DNA from: Gillisella vitis
Lineage (GTDB): Bacteria > Pseudomonadota > Alphaproteobacteria > Rhizobiales > Rhizobiaceae
Length of the DNA stretch: 64,000 bases
Assembly (NCBI RefSeq): GCF_001541345.2
Contig: NZ_LMVL02000001.1
Span: forward strand, 868,001-932,000
Direction: 5' to 3'
Under the pieces are notes generated by a model. It made no database searches, was not told where the DNA came from, and saw only the letters and a program-made list of their open reading frames with translations. Below, piece after piece: positions 9,229 to 17,787 of this stretch. The translations under genes and the position numbers were made by a program. Within the stretch, counting starts at the first letter, position 1. Each line of letters opens with the position of its first letter.

Positions 9229-9892
9229 GGGCAAGCGCCTCCAGAAAGGGGTCGAGATGGGCGGTCCAGCCGACAATGCCGCCCTGGGCGCGGATCATCT
9301 CCAGGGTCGCTTGTTTGAAGGCCGGGAAATAGCTGGCGGTGGCTTCTTCGATCAGTAGGCAGTCATAGCCCCGATCATTGGCCTCGCGCATCGTGGTCTG
9401 CACGCAGACCTCGGTGGTAACGCCCGCGAAGATCAATTGGGTAATGCCGCGAGATGTAAGCTCTTCACCGAGAGCGGTGGCGTAGAACGCACCCTTGCCG
9501 GGCTTTTCGATCACCAACTCGCCGTCAACAGGCGCAAGTTCCGGCAGAATGCCGGTGCCATATTCCCCTGCAATCAGGATGCGGCCCATCGGTCCCTCAT
9601 CGCCAATTCGCAAAGTGGGATTGCCGCGATTGCGCTTGGCATCCGGCAGGTCGGAGAGATCGGGCCTGTGGCATTCCATCGTGTGGATGACGGTAAGACC
9701 GTGGGTGCGGGCCGCCTCCAGCAGGCGTTTCACATCCGGCACGATGGCGCTGACGAGGCTGACATCATTGCCGAGCGTCTCGCCAAAGCCACCCGGCTCG
9801 GTGAAATCGCGCTGCATGTCGATGATGACAAGCGCCGCCTGATCCAGCTTCAACGGGAAGGCGAAGGGTTGGGCTTTGATATCCACCATCAT
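9221..9892 (-). CDS. trtA: Cysteine hydrolase, isochorismatase-like; probable triuret hydrolase
   Basis: Amide hydrolase of the isochorismatase-like superfamily with catalytic triad D25 (VIIDMQRDF), K130 (IEKPGKGAF) and C163 ([11 protein letters not shown]). It is clearly related to, but distinct from, the biuret hydrolase at 12470 in the same operon. In characterised clusters a second such enzyme next to biuret hydrolase is triuret hydrolase (TrtA), which makes biuret and carbamate. The assignment rests on this context. Ureidoacrylate amidohydrolase (RutB) is the main alternative, but no rut genes are present. ATG 9892 overlaps the ATPase stop by ATGA. A second ATG follows at 9889. Confidence 0.7.
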   Translation of the reverse strand: MMVDIKAQPFAFPLKLDQAALVIIDMQRDFTEPGGFGETLGNDVSLVSAIVPDVKRLLEAARTHGLTVIHTMECHRPDLSDLPDAKRNRGNPTLRIGDEGPMGRILIAGEYGTGILPELAPVDGELVIEKPGKGAFYATALGEELTSRGITQLIFAGVTTEVCVQTTMREANDRGYDCLLIEEATASYFPAFKQATLEMIRAQGGIVGWTAHLDPFLEALAHG

Positions 9893-11415
9893 GCATGTCC
9901 TGCCATATGGGCACCGATCACGGCAATGTCAGCGCCGCGCGCCGGGGTCTCGTACACCAGCCTGCCATCCGACATCACGACAATGCGGTCGGACATTTCC
10001 ATCAACTCATCCAGATCCTCGGAAAACAGCAGCACGGCGCTGCCATTGTTACGCGCCTTCATGATCCGGGCGCGGATTTCGGCGACGGCGGAAAAATCCA
10101 GACCGAAACAGGGGTTAGAGACAACCAGCAGATCGACATCGCCGGTCAGCTCCCGCGCCAGCACGGCGCGCTGCACATTGCCACCCGACAGCGAGGCAAT
10201 CGGCGAGGCGGGCGAGGCGGTCTTGACCTTGAAATCGGCGATCAACCGCCCGGCTGTCTCGCGCATCGCCTTGGCATTCAGCCAGAACCGGGTCCTTCCC
10301 TCGGCATCCACATCGAAATCGCGAAAACTCAGGTTCTCAGCCACCGACATTCTCGGCGCGCAGGCATTCAGCAGCGGTTCTTCCGGGATAAAGCGAACAT
10401 TGGCGGCCCGCGTTTCCTGACGAGTGGCGGTGTAGGGTTGGTCCTTGACCGTGATGTCGCCCGCCTCGGCAGGCCGTTGCCCGGCCAGTACTTCGGCAAA
10501 TTCCTTCTGGCCATTGCCGGAAATGCCGGCAATCCCGACGATTTCGCCAGCTCTGACCTTGAGATCATCGACCTCGATGCTTTTCAAGCCGCTGCGGTCA
10601 CGGGTTTTCATCCCCCGGATCGACAGGACGGAGGGGCTTGCGTCCGCGACCGGCAAGCGGCTGTCGAGTTCGGCCAGCTTAACATCGCCGATCATCATCG
10701 CTGCCATGTCCTGCGTCGTCAGGTCGGCTGTGCGGCCTGAGCCGACCAGCTTGCCCCGCCTTAGCACCGACACCGCATCGGCAAATTTGCGCACCTCATG
10801 GAATTTGTGGGAAATCATCAGCACGGTCAGTGCCCCACGCTCGGTCATGCCCCGCACCAGGCCCAGCATGTCGTCAGCCTCGGCGGGTGTCAGCACCGAT
10901 GTCGGCTCGTCAAGGATCAGGAACCGGCGTCCGAGGTAGAGCTGCTTGATGATTTCCAGCTTCTGCTTTTCACCCGCCGATAATTCCCGCACTGGGCGTT
11001 CCAGCGGAATCTGGAAGGGCATGGTCGCCATGAAATCCTTGAGCGCCTGACGTTCGCGCCGCCAGTTGATCATTGCAGGCACCGCATTGCGGCTGATGAC
11101 CAGATTTTCCGCTCCGGTCAGGGACGGCACCAGCGTGAAATGCTGGTAGACCATGCCAAGCCCCAGCGCTGCCGCATCGCGGGGCGAGGCGATCTCCACC
11201 TCGCGGTCCTCGACCAGCAATTGGCCCGAGGTCTGGCGGTAAAAGCCCATGATGCATTTGACCAGCGTCGATTTTCCCGCGCCGTTTTCGCCGAGCAGGG
11301 CGTGGAACGAACCGGCCTGCACCTTGATGGAGACAGCATCGAGGGCGGTGAAGCTGCCGAACCGCATGGTCATGGCGGCGGTCTCGATGTTGATGGCACT
11401 TCCGCTGGGCTTCAT
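9889..11415 (-). CDS. ABC transporter ATP-binding protein, BMP/nucleoside-type, two ABC domains
   Basis: ATPase with two fused nucleotide-binding domains (508 aa), as in ribose and nucleoside importers. Domain 1 has intact Walker [10 protein letters not shown], signature [11 protein letters not shown] and [11 protein letters not shown]. Domain 2 has the degenerate P-loop GISGNGQKE, signature [16 protein letters not shown] and a Walker B in which the usual acidic pair is replaced ([10 protein letters not shown]). That asymmetry is normal for the family. It serves the two permeases and BMP-type binding protein upstream in the operon. It is coupled by 4-base overlaps to the ring-opening amidohydrolase before it and the cysteine hydrolase after it. 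Confidence 0.92.
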   Translation of the reverse strand: MKPSGSAINIETAAMTMRFGSFTALDAVSIKVQAGSFHALLGENGAGKSTLVKCIMGFYRQTSGQLLVEDREVEIASPRDAAALGLGMVYQHFTLVPSLTGAENLVISRNAVPAMINWRRERQALKDFMATMPFQIPLERPVRELSAGEKQKLEIIKQLYLGRRFLILDEPTSVLTPAEADDMLGLVRGMTERGALTVLMISHKFHEVRKFADAVSVLRRGKLVGSGRTADLTTQDMAAMMIGDVKLAELDSRLPVADASPSVLSIRGMKTRDRSGLKSIEVDDLKVRAGEIVGIAGISGNGQKEFAEVLAGQRPAEAGDITVKDQPYTATRQETRAANVRFIPEEPLLNACAPRMSVAENLSFRDFDVDAEGRTRFWLNAKAMRETAGRLIADFKVKTASPASPIASLSGGNVQRAVLARELTGDVDLLVVSNPCFGLDFSAVAEIRARIMKARNNGSAVLLFSEDLDELMEMSDRIVVMSDGRLVYETPARGADIAVIGAHMAGHA

Positions 11416-12473
11416 ATTACGTTCTCCCGCTCGACAATAATTGCCACCGGCCCACCGCCGGGCGGTCCCTGATGTTCAGCTCCACCAGACACATACAGGT
11501 CCGTTTCCCCGAACACGCCCGCCAGCACACCGCCGACAAAGGCGCGGGCGTGGCGGGTGCCGGAAATGTCGCTATCCTCGAGCATCGTGTGGCGCTTGCC
11601 CCGCACCGTGCCGCGGGGATCGGGTTCGGCCTTGGCCAGTACGGCGCTCAGTTTTCCAAGCGGCATGTCGGACCAGGCGGCCCGCACGCTCGGCGCATCC
11701 ATAGCGTCGAACATCACGGTATGCGTCATGGCAAATGGCCCGCTCCAATGATCGCTCATGCCGAGAACGATGATTTCGTGATCGGTCAGTTCAACGCCCG
11801 CCGAGGTGGAGGCACGGGCGGAATAAAGGTCCAGCGTGCGGCAGATGTCGATATCCTTGATATCATCCATATCAAGCTCGCCCAGCGCTACCGCCACACC
11901 CAGCGCTGATGCGCCGCGTGAATAACCCATGGATTTCAGCGTTTCGGCAATAACCGTGCGTTTGCCACGCGCCTGGGCCTGCGCCACCCGCGCTGAGGTG
12001 AGCAGCGGGCATTTGATCTGGACGAAATGCACGTCTGCTGGATCGTCGATCCCGGCATCAGCCATGGCAGTGCGTACGCCCTGGGCGACCAGATCCACCT
12101 GTTCCTTGCGGCCCAGATTTTCGGGTAGGAGATCGGCTGTGCGGGCAACGCCGATGGCGAGCGAACGGTTGGGCGCTGCCTCCACCCGTTCACGGGCAAA
12201 AATCGTCCAATGGGGCGACAGCGCCCCTTCGGTGCCGCCTGACATGACGATGGAAACGCCTGTTACACCGAGGCGGGCAAACAGCTGTTCGAACGTAGCC
12301 GTGGCAAAACCACGGGTAAAGTCGTTGACGCAGCCATTGCCCTCCGTCTTGCCTAGCACCGCGACGATGCTGTGCGGATCGAGGCCGCTACCAATCAGCG
12401 CTTCGACGCCGGATATGTCATCCGGGGCAGAGGCGGCAACGCGGTAAACCGAGGCGCGGAAGCATGTGGTCAC
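11412..12473 (-). CDS. atzD: Ring-opening amidohydrolase; probable cyanuric acid amidohydrolase
   Basis: Member of the small cyanuric acid amidohydrolase/barbiturase family (353 aa), built of three similar domains that each supply a Ser-Lys pair. I place these at K42/S78 ([16 protein letters not shown]), K154/S224 (QIKCPLL, SAGVE) and K281/S329 ([22 protein letters not shown]). AtzD opens cyanuric acid to 1-carboxybiuret, which becomes biuret. Barbiturase opens barbituric acid instead. The sequence alone does not decide, but biuret hydrolase and allophanate hydrolase in the same operon favour cyanuric acid. It overlaps the biuret hydrolase gene by ATGA. Confidence 0.82.
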   Translation of the reverse strand: MTTCFRASVYRVAASAPDDISGVEALIGSGLDPHSIVAVLGKTEGNGCVNDFTRGFATATFEQLFARLGVTGVSIVMSGGTEGALSPHWTIFARERVEAAPNRSLAIGVARTADLLPENLGRKEQVDLVAQGVRTAMADAGIDDPADVHFVQIKCPLLTSARVAQAQARGKRTVIAETLKSMGYSRGASALGVAVALGELDMDDIKDIDICRTLDLYSARASTSAGVELTDHEIIVLGMSDHWSGPFAMTHTVMFDAMDAPSVRAAWSDMPLGKLSAVLAKAEPDPRGTVRGKRHTMLEDSDISGTRHARAFVGGVLAGVFGETDLYVSGGAEHQGPPGGGPVAIIVERENVI

Positions 12474-13171
12474 GGCAGGGCCTCGATCAGGTCTTTCGAA
12501 TGGGAGACCGCGCCGAACACGCCGCCCTGCATTTTCACCATTTTGATGGCGGCGAGATGATTGCCGTAATCAGTCGCTCCGCAGCAATCTTCCAGCAGCA
12601 GGCATTCAAAGCCCCGGTCATTGGCCTCGCGCATGGTTGTGTGGACGCAGACATCGGTGGTGATGCCGGTCAAGATGATATTCTGGATGCGCTTCTGGTT
12701 GAGGATCAGTTCGAGATCCGTGGCGCAGAATGACCCCTTGCCGGGCTTGTCGATAATGGTTTCGCCATCCAGCGGGGCCAGCTCTTCGATAATGTTCCAG
12801 CCCGGCTCGCCGCGCACCAGAATGCGGCCGCAGGGGCCTGGATCGCCGATGCCGGATTTGATGCGCTGCGAGCGCCAGCGCTTGTTGGCGGGCAGATCTG
12901 CCAGATCTGGGCGATGGCCTTCGCGGGTGTGGATGATATGGTAACCCTTGGCGCGCATCGCTGCCAGCACCGCCTTGATCGGCTCAATCGGCGCGCGCAC
13001 CAGAGACAGATCATAGCCCATATGATCGACATAGCCGCCGGGGCCGCAGAAATCGGTTTGCATGTCGATGATGATGAGCGCGGTATTATCAGGCCGCCAC
13101 TCCCCGTTATAGGGCCAGGGATAGGGATCGGCGGCAAGCGTGTGAAGTTTTGTCTCTGTGGACATATCCAT
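12470..13171 (-). CDS. biuH: Biuret hydrolase (cysteine hydrolase family)
   Basis: Converts biuret to allophanate and NH3. The triad D36 (IIIDMQTDF), K142 ([10 protein letters not shown]) and C175 ([11 protein letters not shown]) falls at the positions I recall for BiuH of Rhizobium leguminosarum bv. viciae 3841. Long stretches such as [19 protein letters not shown] and the ending [18 protein letters not shown] also match that enzyme from memory. Length is 233 aa. It lies between formamidase (8 bases upstream) and the ring-opening amidohydrolase (ATGA overlap), which places it centrally in a cyanuric acid/triuret route. This is the most secure substrate assignment in the operon. Confidence 0.92.
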   Translation of the reverse strand: MDMSTETKLHTLAADPYPWPYNGEWRPDNTALIIIDMQTDFCGPGGYVDHMGYDLSLVRAPIEPIKAVLAAMRAKGYHIIHTREGHRPDLADLPANKRWRSQRIKSGIGDPGPCGRILVRGEPGWNIIEELAPLDGETIIDKPGKGSFCATDLELILNQKRIQNIILTGITTDVCVHTTMREANDRGFECLLLEDCCGATDYGNHLAAIKMVKMQGGVFGAVSHSKDLIEALP

Positions 13172-13179
13172 GATGGCTC

Positions 13180-14196
13180 CTATTCGGCGGCGGATTTGGC
13201 CGGGTTGCCGTAGAGGCGAGTGGGTTTTTCAAAGCCGCAGACTGTGCCGTCGGTGATCTTGACTTGATCCTCCCAAGGCAAGCGATAGCGGCCTGCTGCC
13301 AGGTCGTGCATATAAGTATAGGGCGCGTCCTGCGCCCCACCGGCAACCGCGACATAGCCGCGATGGCCGAGCTGGTAGATATTGTTTTCCACGCCCCAGC
13401 CCAGCCGCGCCTCGCGCACCAGATCGGGCCGGACCTCGGCAGTGATGATCTCGTTGACGCGGCCTGATGTGCCGTGGGCGATGATCGAGCCATCGAAATT
13501 GCAGATCATCCCTTCGCCCATGCTGTCGAACGTGCCATCGGAACCGCACATGCAGACATTGGCAGTCACCATCAGATTGCAGAAAGCGTTGGACTGGTTG
13601 GTAAAGCGCCAGGAGTCGCGGATCGGTGCGGTATAGCCTGCCGTGCGGATCATGATTTCTGTGCCCTTATAGGCGCATTCCCTGGCCATTTCCGGGAACA
13701 TGCCATCGTGGCAGATGATCAGCGCCAGCTTGGCGCCCTTCGGCCCGTCGATGACGGGAATGCCGAGATCGCCCGGCTCCCATGGCTCGACCGGCACCCA
13801 AGGATGCATCTTGCGATAATAGAGCTTCAGTTCGCCGGTGTCGTCGATGATAATGCCGGAATTATAGGGCATGCCGCCGGGATTATATTCCATGATCGAG
13901 AAACAGCCCCAGATGCGGTTCTGTTTGCAGGCGGCCTTGAAGGCGGCCACTTCCGGCCCATCCATCCGGCACATGATTTCAGGGTTGATGTCCATTGAAA
14001 GGCCGTGCAGGGCATATTCGGGAAATACCACCAGATCCATGCCCGGCTGGTTGCGCCGGGCCTTGGCGACGAGATCAACGATCACCTGGGTCTGGCGGGC
14101 CAGATCCTCTCGCGTCACGGTGACGGGGAGCTGCAATTGCACGAGGCCGATGCCGACCCCGTGTTCTGATTTGTTCAATCCGCCCAATCCGTTCAT
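13180..14196 (-). CDS. amiF: Formamidase, nitrilase superfamily
   Basis: Hydrolyses formamide to formate and NH3. The nitrilase-type triad is E60 ([10 protein letters not shown]), K129 (YYRKMHPW) and C162 ([11 protein letters not shown]), matching E60 and the other positions of the Helicobacter pylori AmiF closely. The C-terminal block [17 protein letters not shown] with [16 protein letters not shown] is specific to the AmiF/AmiE group. Length is 338 aa. It sits between the permease and biuret hydrolase genes, so it is expressed with the ureide pathway. Formamide is not a known intermediate of that pathway, so the enzyme may add another amide nitrogen source or have a shifted substrate. Confidence 0.88.
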   Translation of the reverse strand: MNGLGGLNKSEHGVGIGLVQLQLPVTVTREDLARQTQVIVDLVAKARRNQPGMDLVVFPEYALHGLSMDINPEIMCRMDGPEVAAFKAACKQNRIWGCFSIMEYNPGGMPYNSGIIIDDTGELKLYYRKMHPWVPVEPWEPGDLGIPVIDGPKGAKLALIICHDGMFPEMARECAYKGTEIMIRTAGYTAPIRDSWRFTNQSNAFCNLMVTANVCMCGSDGTFDSMGEGMICNFDGSIIAHGTSGRVNEIITAEVRPDLVREARLGWGVENNIYQLGHRGYVAVAGGAQDAPYTYMHDLAAGRYRLPWEDQVKITDGTVCGFEKPTRLYGNPAKSAAE

Positions 14197-14211
14197 GGGA
14201 ACCTCCTGTGG

Positions 14212-15138
14212 CTATTTGGTCAGCGACAGCGCCGCCGGAGCGCCGGACAGCGCCCGTGTCGGTGACGATGTGATGATGAGAATGATCAGGGTCAGCACAT
14301 AAGGTGCAGCATAAAACAGATAATAGCCCTCGCTGACGCCGACCGATTGCAGCGCCGGACCGAGCGCGCCAGCCCCGCCGAACAGCAGGGACGCCAGCAC
14401 GCAGCCGAGCGGGTTCCAGCGGGCGAAAATCACCAGCGCCACCGCCATTAGGCCTTGGCCGGACGAAATCCGCTCGTTCCAGGAGCCGGGATAAAACAGC
14501 GACAAATAGGCACCACCCACCGCCGCCAGCGCCCCGCCTGCCATGGTTGCCAGCAGGCGCACGGTGTCCGGGTTTATGCCCATGGCACGCGCCGCATCCG
14601 AACTGTCACCGACGACCCGCAGGATCAGGCCGATCCGGGTATTCTTCAGCGCCCACCAGAGCACCAGCGCCAGCACAAGGCCGATGACGAACAGGATGTT
14701 GATGGTCAACGCCGCCTGAATTTGCGGCAGATGCGACCAGAAGCCAAGCGAAATCACTGGCAGTTTTGGGGCGACCGGCTGGATGAATGGCTTGCCGAAG
14801 AAGAAGGCGAGGCCCAGCCCGAATTGCATCATCGCGATGCCGATGGCGATGTCGTTGACCTTTGGAAACTTGCAGATAAAGCCATGCAGCAGGCCAAACA
14901 GCGATCCGGCCACCATGGCCGCGGCCACGCCAGCCCAGGGCGAACCGGTCATGACCGCCACGGCATAGGCGGCCATGGCGCCAAACACCAATGTGCCTTC
15001 AAGGCCGAGATTGATGCGGCCCGACCGTTCCGTCAGGGTTTCACCGAGGCTGACGAAGATGAAGGGGGTGGAGACACGGATAGCACCCGCCAATATCGCC
15101 AGCGGCACGCCCCAGAGGCCCAGTGCGCTATCGTCCAT
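14212..15138 (-). CDS. BMP-type ABC transporter permease (second)
   Basis: Inner-membrane permease of the BPD_transp_2 family (308 aa, about eight hydrophobic segments), as in nucleoside importers. The LTERSGRINLGLEGTLVFGA signature near the N-terminus is typical. I chose ATG 15138 because it overlaps the stop of the first permease gene (ATGA) and follows GAAAGGAGA. A longer frame upstream has no support. Its partner permease is directly before it, and formamidase follows after 15 bases. Confidence 0.92.
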   Translation of the reverse strand: MDDSALGLWGVPLAILAGAIRVSTPFIFVSLGETLTERSGRINLGLEGTLVFGAMAAYAVAVMTGSPWAGVAAAMVAGSLFGLLHGFICKFPKVNDIAIGIAMMQFGLGLAFFFGKPFIQPVAPKLPVISLGFWSHLPQIQAALTINILFVIGLVLALVLWWALKNTRIGLILRVVGDSSDAARAMGINPDTVRLLATMAGGALAAVGGAYLSLFYPGSWNERISSGQGLMAVALVIFARWNPLGCVLASLLFGGAGALGPALQSVGVSEGYYLFYAAPYVLTLIILIITSSPTRALSGAPAALSLTK

Positions 15139-16301
15139 CAATGGTCTCCTTTCGCGGCGTCCGGCTGTTTCCAAAGTTCGGGATTAAAGACGCGGAACCG
15201 GCCATACAGCGTTTCGCAAAACAGTATGACCACGAACAGCGTGCCTTGAAGCACCAGCACGGTGGCATCCGGCAGGCCCATGCGGCGCTGGATCAAGCCG
15301 CCGGACGCGGTGATGCCGCCTAGAAAAATCGCGACGGGAATGATCGCCAGCGGATTTTGCCGGGCGAGGAAAGCGACGAGAATGCCGGTATAGCCATAGC
15401 CCGCCACCAGCGCGCCATTGGCGCTGCCCTGCACGGCGGCTACTTCGATCATCCCGGCAAGGCCTGCAAAGCCGCCAGCCAGCGCTGTAAAGCCGACGAT
15501 CAAACGTCCAACCGGCAGGCCCTGGATCTGGGCGGCGCGCATATTGCCGCCAGCGATCCGCGCCGCAAAACCGATGCTGGTCCATTCGATAACGATATAG
15601 GAGAGGATGCAGGCGATGACGCCGACCGCCAGCCCCCAATGCACGTCCATGCCGGGGATCTTGCCGATCATGTCGGTGGCGGACAGGGGCAGGGTCGAGG
15701 GCTTGTTGAGGCTGGCTGGATCGCGCAGCGGCCCTTCGATCAGGTGGTTCATCAGCGCGATGGCGATATAGGCCAGCAGCAGCGAGGATATGGTTTCATT
15801 GACGCCGCGATAATGTTTCAACGCTCCGGCAAAGCCGATCCATACTCCGCCCGCCAGCATGGCGCAGAAGCCCATGACGATCCAGAGGACTGGCGGACTG
15901 AAGCCTGGTGCGAGTGGCACGGCAATGGCCGCCGCCGCCAAGCCGCCCAATACCAGCGCGCCCTCCGCGCCAATGATCGTCAGGCCGAGGCGGGCCGGAA
16001 GCGCCACGCAGAGTGCGGTCAGTAGCAGCGGGGCGGCCCGGCTAAGGGCATTTTGCAGCGAAAACCACGAGCCGAAGCCACCGGCAAACATCAGCTGGAA
16101 CAGTTGCAGCGGCGATTTGCCAATGGCGGTGATGAACAGGCTGAACAGGCCAAGCCCGATCAGCACGGCCAGCAGAGTGATTGCCACCGGTTCAGCGCGG
16201 CGGGCCAGCCATTCCACCATCGGACGCAGTGCGTGACGCCCCGCAGACTTGGGCTGCAAGCCATGCGGCAGGGGTGTCCGGCTTTCAGGTGTCGTGGTCA
16301 T
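15138..16301 (-). CDS. BMP-type ABC transporter permease (first)
   Basis: Permease of the same importer, with about ten hydrophobic segments and a cytoplasmic N-terminal tail, as in NupP/YufP-like proteins. Conserved pieces are GLTIIGAEGALVLGG, GVNETISSLLLAYIA and GYGYTGILVAFLARQNP. The start at 16301 is preferred over ATG 16316 because GGAGG lies eight bases before it, giving 387 aa. It follows the binding-protein gene directly and overlaps the next permease by ATGA. Confidence 0.9.
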   Translation of the reverse strand: MTTTPESRTPLPHGLQPKSAGRHALRPMVEWLARRAEPVAITLLAVLIGLGLFSLFITAIGKSPLQLFQLMFAGGFGSWFSLQNALSRAAPLLLTALCVALPARLGLTIIGAEGALVLGGLAAAAIAVPLAPGFSPPVLWIVMGFCAMLAGGVWIGFAGALKHYRGVNETISSLLLAYIAIALMNHLIEGPLRDPASLNKPSTLPLSATDMIGKIPGMDVHWGLAVGVIACILSYIVIEWTSIGFAARIAGGNMRAAQIQGLPVGRLIVGFTALAGGFAGLAGMIEVAAVQGSANGALVAGYGYTGILVAFLARQNPLAIIPVAIFLGGITASGGLIQRRMGLPDATVLVLQGTLFVVILFCETLYGRFRVFNPELWKQPDAAKGDH

Positions 16302-16320
16302 GGCCCGCGCCTCCATTGGT

Positions 16321-17445
16321 TCAGCCCATCGACCCCATGACGCCTTCGACCAGATAGTTCATGCTTTCCAACTCAATGGCGTCTTCGGCATAGTCCTTGC
16401 CCGAGGGGATGACGGTATTGCCCTTGTTGTCCTTCTGGCCGCCTTTGAAGACAGAAAAGCCGCCTGCCTTCATGGTGGCAAGTGTTGCCTCAAATTTGGT
16501 GCGGGCCTCAGCGGAGACGCCGGGACCCAGCGGGCTCATCTTGACGAAACCGTCCTTCAACCCGCCGCGCACGAAATTGCCGAGCTTTTCACCAGCCTGC
16601 GCCTTCTTGACGAAATCGGTATAGACATTGCCCCAGGCCCATTCTGCGCCCGTCAGGTATTTTTCAGGTGCCAGCGGGCTCTGGTTGGCGTGATAGCCGC
16701 AGACGAAAGCGCCGCGGCCAGCGGCGGTCTGCACCACCACCTTCGGGCTGTCGACATGGCAGGTGATGACATCGACGCCCTGATCAACCAGCGCATTGGT
16801 AGCTTCGGCTTCCTTGACGGCCAGCGACCACTCGCCGGTAAAGATCACCTGGCAGGTGATGGAGGGATCGACGGAGCGGGCGCCGAGCAGGAAGGCATTG
16901 ATATTCTGTACCACTTGCGGAATGGGCTTGGCGGCAACGAATCCGATCTTCTTCGACTTGGTCGCATAGGCGGCGGCAATGCCGTTCAGATATTGGCCCT
17001 GGAAGATGTAGCCGAAATAGCTGCCGGTATTGTCGGGGTTCTTGCCCTTCTGCCAGAGGCCGCCGCAATGGCGAAACTGCACGTCAGGATATTTCTGCGC
17101 CACCGCCAGCATATGGGGGTCGAAATAGCCGAAAGAGGTCGGAAATAGCAGGCTGGCGCCATCCAGATTGATCATCGATTCCATGGTTTTCTGGACATCG
17201 ACGGTCTCAGGCACATTCTCCTCTTCGACCACTGTCACGCCGGACAAGGCCTTGACCACGGCAGCGCCCTCGGCATGGGCCTGGTTATAGCCATAATCAT
17301 CCTTCGGTCCGACATAGATGAAGCCGACGGTGAGATCGGCAGCCTGCGCGGAACGCAGCATGCCGGGAGCAGCGATGGCGGCGGCGGCACCAAGGGCGGA
17401 GGTTTGCAGGAAATGACGGCGGGTGAAGGAAGGCGATCTGGTCAT
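16321..17445 (-). CDS. BMP-family substrate-binding protein (Tat signal)
   Basis: Periplasmic ligand-binding protein of the basic-membrane-protein (Bmp/PnrA) family, first gene of the ten-gene operon. The N-terminus has a twin-arginine signal (TRRHFLQTSALGAAAAIA, cleavage near AQA-AD). Conserved stretches are GFIYVGPKDDYGYNQAHAEG, FPTSFGYFDP and NAFLLGARSVDP. ATG 17445 follows CAGGGGAA. A long upstream frame is not used, because it would run through the sigma-54 promoter region. Length is 374 aa. Family members bind purine nucleosides, and the binding protein of the Pseudomonas atz cyanuric-acid uptake system is, to my recollection, also BMP-like. Cyanuric acid or a ureide is therefore a reasonable ligand. 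Confidence 0.9.
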   Translation of the reverse strand: MTRSPSFTRRHFLQTSALGAAAAIAAPGMLRSAQAADLTVGFIYVGPKDDYGYNQAHAEGAAVVKALSGVTVVEEENVPETVDVQKTMESMINLDGASLLFPTSFGYFDPHMLAVAQKYPDVQFRHCGGLWQKGKNPDNTGSYFGYIFQGQYLNGIAAAYATKSKKIGFVAAKPIPQVVQNINAFLLGARSVDPSITCQVIFTGEWSLAVKEAEATNALVDQGVDVITCHVDSPKVVVQTAAGRGAFVCGYHANQSPLAPEKYLTGAEWAWGNVYTDFVKKAQAGEKLGNFVRGGLKDGFVKMSPLGPGVSAEARTKFEATLATMKAGGFSVFKGGQKDNKGNTVIPSGKDYAEDAIELESMNYLVEGVMGSMG

Positions 17446-17500
17446 CGGTGGGTTCCCCTGTTTGATCCGGCTCTCGTCCGGTGCGGATGATTTGAGAAAG

Positions 17501-17508
17501 TGTATGCA
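17501..17508 (+). promoter_or_regulatory. Putative GntR operator copy 1 (TGTATGCA)
   Basis: First of three TGTATGCA copies in the divergent region. It overlaps the -12 element of the sigma-54 promoter, so a protein bound here would block RNA polymerase. Assignment to the adjacent GntR regulator is inferred from position. Confidence 0.5.
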
Positions 17509-17520
17509 ATCACCATGCCA
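17505..17520 (-). promoter_or_regulatory. Sigma-54 (RpoN) promoter of the ureide operon
   Basis: On the minus strand the sequence reads TGGCATGGTGATTGCA, matching the consensus TGGCACG-N4-TTGCW with one change (C to T). The GG and GC dinucleotides are separated by exactly ten bases, as required. Transcription would start near 17494, leaving a leader of about 50 bases to ATG 17445. This predicts nitrogen control through an activator such as NtrC. No convincing NtrC site was found. Confidence 0.75.
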
Positions 17521-17573
17521 GATCTGAAAGCCATGCTTGAAAGGAGCTTCCTGGCGGTCTCTGATTGCTGCCG

Positions 17574-17596
17574 GTGCATCTGTATGCACTTTTAAA
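17574..17596 (+). promoter_or_regulatory. Putative GntR operator copy 2 within a palindrome
   Basis: CTGTATGCACTTTTAAAA starts at 17580 and shares this extended sequence, with one difference, with copy 3. It also forms the right half of a perfect palindrome GTGCAT-CTGT-ATGCAC (17574-17589), the usual symmetry for a dimeric GntR/FCD regulator. It is about 80 bases upstream of the predicted start of the ureide operon. Confidence 0.55.
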
Positions 17597-17745
17597 ATTC
17601 AGATGAATATTTTTTGAGCGCGACTATTAAATTTGCTAAATCGTTCAGGGAAAAATCCAGGCGTTCGCAGGAAAGTTGTGTATTTTTATGAAAATCGTGC
17701 TTTGATATCAGTAGGGCAGTGGGTTAACCTGCCAAAATAAGTGAT

Positions 17746-17763
17746 TTTTAAAACTGCATACAG
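17746..17763 (-). promoter_or_regulatory. Putative GntR operator copy 3
   Basis: On the minus strand this reads CTGTATGCAGTTTTAAAA, in inverted orientation to copy 2. It lies about 25 bases before the ATG of the GntR gene, just downstream of its likely -10 box, a good location for autorepression. Confidence 0.55.
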
Positions 17764-17787
17764 ACGATAATAGACTGGGAAATTTCA

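Larger units (their letters stand above)
17446..17787. other. 342-base divergent regulatory region
   Basis: No gene is visible between the binding-protein gene (left, minus strand) and the GntR regulator (right, plus strand). The centre (about 17590-17700) is AT-rich. The region holds a sigma-54 promoter facing left, three copies of TGTATGCA and a probable promoter for the regulator (TTGATA 17702-17707, 17-base spacer, TAACCT 17725-17730). These are listed separately. Confidence 0.8.

Noticed and set aside
11412-12473. Barbiturase of the oxidative pyrimidine pathway
   Set aside because: It cannot be excluded by motifs, but ureidomalonase and uracil dehydrogenase genes are absent, while biuret and allophanate hydrolases are in the same operon.
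17446-17589. 48-residue N-terminal extension of the BMP binding protein
   Set aside because: It would place the Tat signal internally and run through the sigma-54 promoter and operator.
17574-17589. GTGCAT-CTGT-ATGCAC as an NtrC site
   Set aside because: NtrC arms are TGCAC...GTGCA. Here the arms are in the opposite order, so a GntR-type site fits better.
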